From: Opitutales bacterium | Lineage (GTDB): Bacteria; Verrucomicrobiota; Verrucomicrobiia; Opitutales; Intestinicryptomonadaceae | Direction of reading: 5' to 3' | Assembly: GCA_021641325.1 (NCBI GenBank) | Contig: JAJXPD010000032.1 | Span: forward strand, 1 to 15,967 | Length of the DNA stretch: 15,967 nucleotides | In this document: positions 1 to 5,123 of the stretch, piece by piece | How the letters are laid out: each line of letters begins with the position of its first letter | Numbering within the stretch: position 1 is the stretch's first letter | The notes under the pieces: model-generated | Databases searched by the model: none | Told to the model about the DNA's origin: nothing | What the model saw: the letters and a program-made list of their open reading frames with translations, nothing else | Made by a program: the position numbers and the translations under genes

Positions 1-240
1 GCCCGATTCGGAGAGCATGAAGCCCATGAACACGAACATCGGCAGCGTCAGCATGGGATACCAGTTGAATAGCTTGATTGCCGCGTTGAAACCTATCGCC
101 GAGCTGCCGTCGCCCCACAGGAACAACGCCGCCGCGACGCCGACAAACCCCATCGCCGCAAATACCCTTTGCCCCGTGAGCATAAGGAGCATGAGCGTGG
201 AGAACATCAGCAGAATAATAATTTCGGGAGAGAGACTCAT
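1..240 (-). CDS. dctM: TRAP transporter large permease subunit DctM, N-terminal part (cut by window edge)
   Basis: This is the large membrane subunit of a tripartite ATP-independent periplasmic (TRAP) transporter, the sodium- or proton-driven channel that receives substrate from the binding protein DctP. Only the first 80 codons are present; the gene runs off the left edge. The translation begins MSLSPEIIILLMFSTLML, then a glycine-rich helix (TGQRVFAAMGFVG), and reaches WYPMLTLPMFVFMGFMLSE, the usual DctM N-terminal pattern. The start is supported by a good Shine-Dalgarno site, AAGGA, lying inside the end of dctQ nine bases upstream. The stop of dctQ and this ATG are separated by one base, so translation is probably coupled. 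The family is clear from order and sequence; the substrate cannot be read from this fragment. Confidence 0.93.
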   Translation of the reverse strand, partial: MSLSPEIIILLMFSTLMLLMLTGQRVFAAMGFVGVAAALFLWGDGSSAIGFNAAIKLFNWYPMLTLPMFVFMGFMLSESG

Positions 241-241
241 A

Positions 242-838
242 TCAATACTTCCTTCCTATCGCCCTGCAAAAATCCTTCAAAAGCTCGGCTACGGCTTGCA
301 GGAACATCAACGCCATACCCGCGGTCATGACAATCTTGATTGGAGCCATCGGCGGCTTCCAAACGCTGTGGTTGCGCTGGTCGAATTCGAGCGCGAACGC
401 CGAACTGTCCCAGCCGCCCTTCACCATTATGTAGAGGTAGAACAGCAGGAAAAACACGGTGAAGACGTCCACGATTGCCTTTGTGCGCGGCTTCCACCGC
501 TCGTACAAAAAGTCCATGCGGACGTGTATTCCGTGTTTGAGGCTGCTTGCGCCACCCAAAATATAATATGCCGCCATCGTAAACTGCGACATCTCCATTA
601 CCCATATCACGGGGTGGTGCATTGCGTTGGTGATAATGGAATATAAAAGTATGCCCATCATCGCCAAAAGCAGGTACATCGCGCCCTCGCCGACGAACTC
701 GCTGAATTTTCCGACCGAACGAATGTAAAGGCGGATAAGCTTCATCATGGGAGCGCCCGTGTTTTCCTTTACCTTCTTCCAGTCCACGGTTTCAAGCCAG
801 TCGTCGAAATCGTCGAATCTCGTTCTTCTGATAATCAT
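242..838 (-). CDS. dctQ: TRAP transporter small permease subunit DctQ
   Basis: 198-residue small membrane subunit of the TRAP transporter; with DctM it forms the inner-membrane complex that takes substrate from DctP. Four hydrophobic segments are visible, at about residues 50-70, 74-96, 119-139 and 157-180. The polar loop after the second carries the typical HVRMDFLYER pattern of the DctQ family. The N-terminal ~45 residues are charged (DDFDDWLETVDW) and longer than usual, so translation might instead begin at Met31 or Met32; neither start has a convincing Shine-Dalgarno site. It lies 86 bases after dctP and one base before dctM. The intercistronic gap upstream holds a stem-loop described separately. 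Family assignment is firm; the substrate is unknown. Confidence 0.92.
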   Translation of the reverse strand: MIIRRTRFDDFDDWLETVDWKKVKENTGAPMMKLIRLYIRSVGKFSEFVGEGAMYLLLAMMGILLYSIITNAMHHPVIWVMEMSQFTMAAYYILGGASSLKHGIHVRMDFLYERWKPRTKAIVDVFTVFFLLFYLYIMVKGGWDSSAFALEFDQRNHSVWKPPMAPIKIVMTAGMALMFLQAVAELLKDFCRAIGRKY

Positions 839-862
839 AAAGTCGGAATGTTTGTAGTTTTA

Positions 863-900
863 CGCATCGGGGCGCACCCGTCCCCGAAGGAGCGAATGCG
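863..900 (-). other. Intercistronic stem-loop between dctP and dctQ
   Basis: Within the 86-base gap, an outer CGCAT (863-867) pairs with ATGCG (896-900), and an inner TCGGGG (867-872) pairs with CCCCGA (882-887). T867 can be used by only one of the two stems. No T-run follows in the direction of transcription, so it does not look like a terminator. A hairpin just after the binding-protein gene could stabilise the dctP part of the message, as described for some other transport operons; that role is inference. Confidence 0.4.
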
Positions 901-924
901 CCCGACAGTTTTAGAAAACGCGGT

Positions 925-2007
925 TTAGCGGTACGGCGAGCCTGCCTTTTCCATCATCGCGTTGTAGTCCCTGAAAATCTTGACGACTTCCTTCTGACGC
1001 GGAGTACCCTTTGCGACCATCTCGTCCCAGAATTTGAGCGCGCCGTCCTCGACGCTCTTCCATTCGCTTTCGGGAATCGTGGTAAGCTTGAGCTTGCCGC
1101 CGTTGACGCGCAGGTTCGCCTCGCCCGCCCAGTACCAGTATTGGCGGTAGTAGTGCGATGAATCCATGCACAGCTTGAACAGCTCCTGCAAGTGCGGGGG
1201 AACTTTCGCCCAAGACTTGCTGTTGGCGACAAACGAGCCAATCCACGCGCCCGAAATGTTGTTTGTGAGGAAGTATTTTGTGGCGTTCGCCCAGCCTACC
1301 GTGTACGCCTCGGTGATGCCGCACCACACGACGCCGTCAAGCTCGCCCGTGCGCAACGCCATTTCGATGTCCTCGACGGGAATTGTAATCGGGACGATTC
1401 CGAAGCGCGACAGAAACCTGCCCGCCGTCGGGAACGTGTAGAGCTTTTTGCCCTTGATGTCGGCGAGCGAGCGAATCGGCTCTTTTGTGATGAAGTTGCA
1501 GGGGTCCCACGAGCCGGAGCTTAGCCACGTTACGTTTTTGACGTCGTTGTAGGAATCCGCCCAGATCTTGCCGAGTCCGAACTCGTTGAAGAGCGCGGGA
1601 ACGTCGAGCGAATAGCGGGTCGCAAGCGGGAAGTACGCGCTGAACGGCGCGACGTCGGCGGGAGAGCCCATGGAATCGTCGTCGCTTTGCACGCAGTCGA
1701 GAGTGCCTTGTTGGAGCGCGCTGAAAAGCTCGCTCGTCGGAACGAGTTGGTCGGCGTAGTACAGCTCGATTTTCATCTCGCTGCCCGCTATTTTGTTGAA
1801 AGCGTCAACTGCGGGCTTGATTACGTGCGCCCCGAGCGCGGTGCTCGCGTATGTCTGCAACCTCCACCGAATGGGCTTTTTAGACGCGCCCATTACATAC
1901 GGAGCGCCGAATGCCGCCGCCGCCCCGACTCCGAGCTTTTTGAGAAAGCTCCTCTTGTTCATACGTCCAGCGGACGCGACCGAGTTCCTTGCGATGTTTT
2001 CGTTCAT
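925..2007 (-). CDS. dctP: TRAP transporter substrate-binding protein DctP
   Basis: 360-residue periplasmic binding protein that captures the substrate and hands it to DctQM. The N-terminus has a twin-arginine-like signal with a K-R pair (NKRSFLKK, residues 17-24) followed by an alanine/glycine-rich hydrophobic stretch to about residue 40; export through Tat is plausible, not proven. DctP-family marks include WRLQTYAS (48-55), EPIRSLADIKGKKL (176-189) and the hinge segment GELDGVVW (221-228). The position that normally carries the carboxylate-binding Arg after GKK-hydrophobic appears to be Tyr190 (see findings). The start is supported by GGAAGGA (2015-2021) seven bases upstream; Met16 has no such site. 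It follows the outer-membrane gene by 29 bases and precedes dctQ. Best matched to the TakP-like part of the family; the ligand is unknown. Confidence 0.93.
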   Translation of the reverse strand: MNENIARNSVASAGRMNKRSFLKKLGVGAAAAFGAPYVMGASKKPIRWRLQTYASTALGAHVIKPAVDAFNKIAGSEMKIELYYADQLVPTSELFSALQQGTLDCVQSDDDSMGSPADVAPFSAYFPLATRYSLDVPALFNEFGLGKIWADSYNDVKNVTWLSSGSWDPCNFITKEPIRSLADIKGKKLYTFPTAGRFLSRFGIVPITIPVEDIEMALRTGELDGVVWCGITEAYTVGWANATKYFLTNNISGAWIGSFVANSKSWAKVPPHLQELFKLCMDSSHYYRQYWYWAGEANLRVNGGKLKLTTIPESEWKSVEDGALKFWDEMVAKGTPRQKEVVKIFRDYNAMMEKAGSPYR

Positions 2008-2014
2008 TTTATTG

Positions 2015-2021
2015 TCCTTCC
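2015..2021 (-). promoter_or_regulatory. Ribosome binding site of dctP
   Basis: GGAAGGA on the minus strand, seven bases before the ATG at 2007. It decides the start at 2007 over the in-frame Met16 and is one of the few clear Shine-Dalgarno sites in the window. Confidence 0.75.
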
Positions 2022-2036
2022 GTTTTTAGGAGTAAA

Positions 2037-2855
2037 TTAGAAGCCTATCGACGTACCCACACCGAACCAGATGTTGTTTTCCTTGCCCGCGACAGCCGCG
2101 TAGCCGCCGTCGGAGTCGTTATTGCACGCATAGCGCACGCCCGCAGAGAGTTTCCAGTAGTCGCTTACGGCAACCGTCGCGCCCGCCGAGAAGCCAGCGT
2201 AGGCGTAGCCGCCGACTTCGGTCATTCCGCCGATGTAGTCGGCATATCCGCCGAACGCCGCCAAGTCTATCGTGCCCCAGTTTTCGCCGAGAACCCATTT
2301 TGTGATTGGCGCGGAATACGAAAGCCCCGCCTCTAATACAGTGCCCGAATATGTCAGGTTGTAGAAGCCGCTGACGTAGGGCGAAACTGCGAAATCGCCG
2401 AGATATTCGGAGGTGTCGTAGCTGAGCGAAAGTTTAAGCTCGTTCTCGACGGTCGAACCCGACGACGGATACGTGTACGCAGTGTAGCCGAAATCTACGG
2501 TGAAGTTTTCGATTGAATACGTCGCGCCCGCGTAGAGGTCGTTCTCGCCGTATCCCGCGCCGTCGGTCGAATAGCAGCCCCACCAGCCGATGTACGCGCC
2601 GAAGCCCGCGCCGATGTCGTAGGCGACGTCCACTTCGGGGCAAACTACCGAGCCGGCAAGCTGTTTTCCCCTGAAAATGAACTCGCTCTCGTATCCGACG
2701 GACGCGGACGCCGAGAATTTGGAAAGGACATCGCTTGCAACCTGCATGTCGGAAAGCGAATTTATTTCCTTTTCGGGTGTTGAAGCGCCGGCCGCAAATG
2801 CGGACGCGGCGGCGATTGTCAATGCGCAGGTCAATGCTGTAATTTTGTTTGCCAT
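2037..2855 (-). CDS. Outer-membrane beta-barrel protein, TorF-like putative porin, first gene of the TRAP operon
   Basis: 272 residues. It starts with a clear signal peptide (MANKITALTCALTIAAASAFA, cleavage probably near residue 21). The mature part is full of alternating aromatic/small residues typical of amphipathic strands, e.g. ASVGYESEFIFRGKQLAG, DLYAGATYSI, VDFGYTAYTYP, and it ends in Phe (GVGTSIGF), the usual recognition signal for outer-membrane insertion. The FRG segment and the Y-G-Y strand pattern recall the TorF / gcw_chp putative porin family. The reading frame extends upstream to 3110, but that part is arginine-rich, lacks a signal peptide and would cover the sigma-54 promoter, so the ATG at 2855 is chosen despite no clear Shine-Dalgarno site. 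It precedes dctP by 29 bases, suggesting it opens the outer membrane to the same substrate. Barrel: high confidence; family name: moderate. Confidence 0.8.
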   Translation of the reverse strand: MANKITALTCALTIAAASAFAAGASTPEKEINSLSDMQVASDVLSKFSASASVGYESEFIFRGKQLAGSVVCPEVDVAYDIGAGFGAYIGWWGCYSTDGAGYGENDLYAGATYSIENFTVDFGYTAYTYPSSGSTVENELKLSLSYDTSEYLGDFAVSPYVSGFYNLTYSGTVLEAGLSYSAPITKWVLGENWGTIDLAAFGGYADYIGGMTEVGGYAYAGFSAGATVAVSDYWKLSAGVRYACNNDSDGGYAAVAGKENNIWFGVGTSIGF

Positions 2856-2918
2856 AGTTTTTTTCGTTTGATGTTTGTATTCGCGTCCGCCGAGCCTCGA
2901 CGAACACAAAACCCATAC

Positions 2919-2935
2919 AGCAGAAGGCGTGCCAG
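2919..2935 (-). promoter_or_regulatory. Sigma-54 (RpoN) -24/-12 promoter of the porin-TRAP operon
   Basis: Minus strand reads CTGGCACG-CCTT-CTGCT. It matches the sigma-54 consensus YTGGCACG-N4-TTGCW at all positions but one in the -12 box. The invariant GG (2932-2933) and GC (2920-2921) are separated by exactly 10 bases, as the class requires. Transcription should start near 2908, giving a leader of about 53 bases before the porin ATG. A promoter of this class needs an enhancer-binding activator; none is encoded in the window. Confidence 0.72.
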
Positions 2936-2963
2936 TTTTTGGGACGCGCACAAAGACGCTAAA

Positions 2964-2976
2964 AATCAAAAACATG
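2964..2976 (+). promoter_or_regulatory. IHF-like site between activator site and sigma-54 promoter
   Basis: Plus strand reads AATCAA-AAAC-ATG, one mismatch from the E. coli IHF consensus WATCAA-N4-TTR. It is centred about 62 bases upstream of the predicted start, where IHF bends DNA in known sigma-54 promoters. The position is persuasive, but the site is AT-rich and degenerate, so chance is possible. Confidence 0.35.
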
Positions 2977-3043
2977 GCGCGGAAACGCCGATTCGCGGCG
3001 GCATGCGGACAAAACCGACCGCAACATTTTCGTATGCGCAAAC

Positions 3044-3055
3044 TACAAATTTGTA
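3044..3055. promoter_or_regulatory. Candidate upstream activator site (palindrome)
   Basis: Perfect 12-base palindrome TACAAATTTGTA, centred about 142 bases upstream of the predicted sigma-54 start, within the usual range for enhancer-binding proteins. It stands out in an otherwise GC-rich region. No second copy was seen nearby, so its role as activator site is inference. Confidence 0.35.
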
Positions 3056-3108
3056 AAACGGCAACGCCCCGGCTTCGCGCAAAGCCGCAATGCGCAATGC
3101 GCGGGCAC

Positions 3109-3139
3109 AAAAAAACTCCCCGAATTTTTCGGGGAGTTT
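3109..3139 (-). terminator. Intrinsic terminator of the ABC transporter gene
   Basis: Perfect 12-bp stem: AAACTCCCCGAA (3113-3124) pairs with TTCGGGGAGTTT (3128-3139) around a 3-base loop. On the minus strand a run of seven T follows (complement of 3109-3115). It lies 49 bases after the ABC stop codon. In the plus direction no T-run follows, so it is one-directional. Confidence 0.9.
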
Positions 3140-3187
3140 AAAATGAGCGCAAGCCGCTCGGCTGAAATTCGGGAACCGCGTCGGGAA

Positions 3188-4927
3188 TTATTTTGCCGAC
3201 TGCTTTTCGTAGAGCCTGCGGTATTCGGGGCAGCGGTCGATAAGCTCGGAGTGCGTGCCGTAGTCCACTATCGCGCCGTCCTTGAAAACTATTATCATGC
3301 GGACGTTGCGGATTGTGCTGAAACGGTGCGCGATGATTAGCATGGTTCTGTCGCGCATGAGGGAATCGACCGCCTTCTGAATAAACGCCTCGCTGTTGAC
3401 GTCGAGCGCGGAGGTAGCCTCGTCGAGAACGATGAACGGCGGATTTTTCAGGAACACGCGGGCGAGCGCGATGCGCTGTTTCTGCCCGCCGGAGAGCCTG
3501 TCGCCGCGCTCGCCGACGACCGTTTCGTAGCCGTCGTCGAGGCTTTCGATGAACTCGTGCGCATAGGCGGTCTTTGCGGCCGCTATGACTTCGTCGCGAG
3601 TGGCGTCGGGACGCGCGGCGAGAATGTTGTTGTAGACGGTGTCGTTGAACAAAACGGGATACTGCGGAACGCTTCCGAGATTTTCGACGAAATCGGCGGA
3701 GGAAATGTCGCGCAAATCGACGCCGTCGATTTTCACCGAGCCTGAGACGGGATCGTACAAACGCATCGCAAGCCGCGCGAACGTGCTCTTGCCCGCGCCG
3801 CTTTCGCCGACGAGCGCGCAGCTCGTGCCTGCGGGAATCACGATGTTCACGCCTTTGAGAACGGTCTTGTTGTTGTACGCAAATTCGACGTTTTCGAAGC
3901 GCAGTTCGCCGCGTACGCGCCCGATTTTCACGGGGTTTGCGGGTTCGGGAACGGTCGTCCGGTAGTCGAGCACGGCGGAGAGGCGTTCGACAAGCGGCAT
4001 GATTTTCACGAAGTCGGTAAACATTCGCGCTATTCTCTTAATGGGGTCGATTGTGAAATAGAGCGCGATGCCGATTGCCGAAAAGGTCGGGAAGTCGATG
4101 TCGCCGAAATACGCGTAGACGAAAGTTATCGAAACCATCGTAGCCGCGAGGAACTCCATGAACGGCTGCTGCATAAGCTCGAACTTCGCCATTTTAAGCG
4201 AGTACCATTTGACCTCGCCGTTCATGTTGTCGAACTTTTTTATCTGCGGCTGTTGGAGGGCGAAGACCCTGACTTCGTGCGCGGCGTCGAGGTTTTCGCC
4301 GAAGAGCTGCGCCATGTCGCTTAGCTTCACCTGTGCCTTGCCCGCGTAGAGCTTCATGTTTTTGCGTATCATCTGGACGGGCAGAATGCAAAACGGCACA
4401 GCCACCAAGAACACGAGAAGAAACACAACCTGCCCTTTCGTACAGCAAAGATAAAGCAGATAGCCCAACGCGCCCACAACCTGCAAGGGCTGTCTGAATA
4501 TTTCCGAGGAGAACGAAAGCAGGACATTCTGGACGGAGACGGTGTCGCTTGTAAGGCGCGTAAGGAGGTCGCCCGTGGTGAACTTGTCGAAGAACGCGAT
4601 TGGGTAGCTCTGGATTCTGCGGAAAATGTCGCCTTTGAGAGTCCGCAGAATTTCGAGCGACGAATAGGTCATCAAATATCCGCTGAGGTAGCCGAAGATT
4701 GCCCTCAGCGCGAAAATCGTCGGCAGCAGCATTGCGATTCCGAAAATGTACCAGAGCGACTGCTCCTCGACGGTTTTCTCCATGAAGATTTTGCGGAGAA
4801 CCTTGTCGAAAATAACGGGCATGCCGAAGCCGCTGCACGCGCCGAACAACGCGCCGAAAATCACCGCCGCCACGAGCTGCGGCAGGCACGGCTTGACGTA
4901 TACTTTGAATCTGAGAAGTTTTTTCAT
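3188..4927 (-). CDS. ABC half-transporter, MsbA-like (fused membrane and ATPase domains)
   Basis: 579 residues, the normal length for an MsbA/LmrA-type exporter that works as a homodimer in the inner membrane. The N-terminal domain (about 1-320) has the six-helix layout, with hydrophobic segments near 15-38, 60-85, 145-165, 168-185 and 255-275, and an intracellular TGDLLTRLTSD segment (118-128). The ATPase domain (about 335-579) has Walker A GESGAGKST (374-382), Q-loop Gln422, signature LSGGQ (478-482), Walker B FIVLDEA with catalytic Glu503, and H-loop His534. All are intact. It stands alone between a terminator downstream and the divergent receptor operon, with a 196-base shared upstream region; no clear Shine-Dalgarno site is present. 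Lipid A-core or other lipid export fits the family, but drug or peptide export cannot be excluded, so no gene symbol is given. Confidence 0.92.
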   Translation of the reverse strand: MKKLLRFKVYVKPCLPQLVAAVIFGALFGACSGFGMPVIFDKVLRKIFMEKTVEEQSLWYIFGIAMLLPTIFALRAIFGYLSGYLMTYSSLEILRTLKGDIFRRIQSYPIAFFDKFTTGDLLTRLTSDTVSVQNVLLSFSSEIFRQPLQVVGALGYLLYLCCTKGQVVFLLVFLVAVPFCILPVQMIRKNMKLYAGKAQVKLSDMAQLFGENLDAAHEVRVFALQQPQIKKFDNMNGEVKWYSLKMAKFELMQQPFMEFLAATMVSITFVYAYFGDIDFPTFSAIGIALYFTIDPIKRIARMFTDFVKIMPLVERLSAVLDYRTTVPEPANPVKIGRVRGELRFENVEFAYNNKTVLKGVNIVIPAGTSCALVGESGAGKSTFARLAMRLYDPVSGSVKIDGVDLRDISSADFVENLGSVPQYPVLFNDTVYNNILAARPDATRDEVIAAAKTAYAHEFIESLDDGYETVVGERGDRLSGGQKQRIALARVFLKNPPFIVLDEATSALDVNSEAFIQKAVDSLMRDRTMLIIAHRFSTIRNVRMIIVFKDGAIVDYGTHSELIDRCPEYRRLYEKQSAK

Positions 4928-5123
4928 GGAAAATAAGCTTTGGATTTTTCGTAAAATCCACCCGATTAGTCAAGTTTTTACGCATGCGCGGGCGCGGCGC
5001 ACAGCCCGAACAAAGCGATGGCGCATTCGCAAGGCGGCGCAAAAACCGCGGGACGGTTTTGAGGGGGCGCGGCGTAAAAATCGGCTTGAAACGGAACGCC
5101 GCTTTGCTACGCTGTCTCGGAGT
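4928..5123. promoter_or_regulatory. Divergent intergenic region between the ABC transporter and the receptor operon
   Basis: The 196 bases hold two inverted repeats. One is TGGATTTT-TCGT-AAAATCCA (4941-4960), 8-bp arms close to the ABC start; the other is AAAACCG-CGGGA-CGGTTTT (5042-5060). A weak sigma-70-like pair for the receptors is TTGAAA (5086-5091), 16 bases, TACGCT (5108-5113), with three of six -10 matches. No strong promoter is visible for the ABC gene. The first repeat could be an operator or a leader hairpin; neither is established. Confidence 0.35.

Larger units (their letters stand above)
2856..3187. other. 332-base intergenic region: control region of the porin-TRAP operon plus terminator of the ABC gene
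   Basis: No credible gene is visible here. From right to left (direction of porin transcription) it holds the intrinsic terminator of the ABC transporter, a tandem heptamer GCAATGC twice (3087-3100), a small hairpin CGGCTT/AAGCCG (3070-3087), the palindrome TACAAATTTGTA, an IHF-like site, the sigma-54 promoter and a leader of about 53 bases. Confidence 0.7.

Noticed and set aside
3087..3100. Tandem heptamer GCAATGC twice upstream of the porin
   Set aside because: Only two units, too short to claim an iteron or repeat array; possibly a regulator site but unsupported.
2856..3110. Upstream extension of the porin frame to an ATG at 3110
   Set aside because: The added 85 residues are cysteine- and arginine-rich, precede the true signal peptide and overlap the sigma-54 promoter.
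5075..5105. Flagellar sigma-28-like element (TAAA ... GCCG) before receptor 1
   Set aside because: The spacer is 19 bases instead of about 15 and the -10 half matches at only five of eight positions.
5093..5108. Sigma-54-like element (CGGAAC ... TTTGCT) before receptor 1
   Set aside because: GG and GC are 11 bases apart instead of the strict 10, and the -24 box matches poorly.
4746..5123. Upstream extension of receptor 1 into the ABC gene
   Set aside because: It would overlap the ABC gene by 182 bases, lacks homology to the paralogue, and would place basic residues before the first membrane helix.
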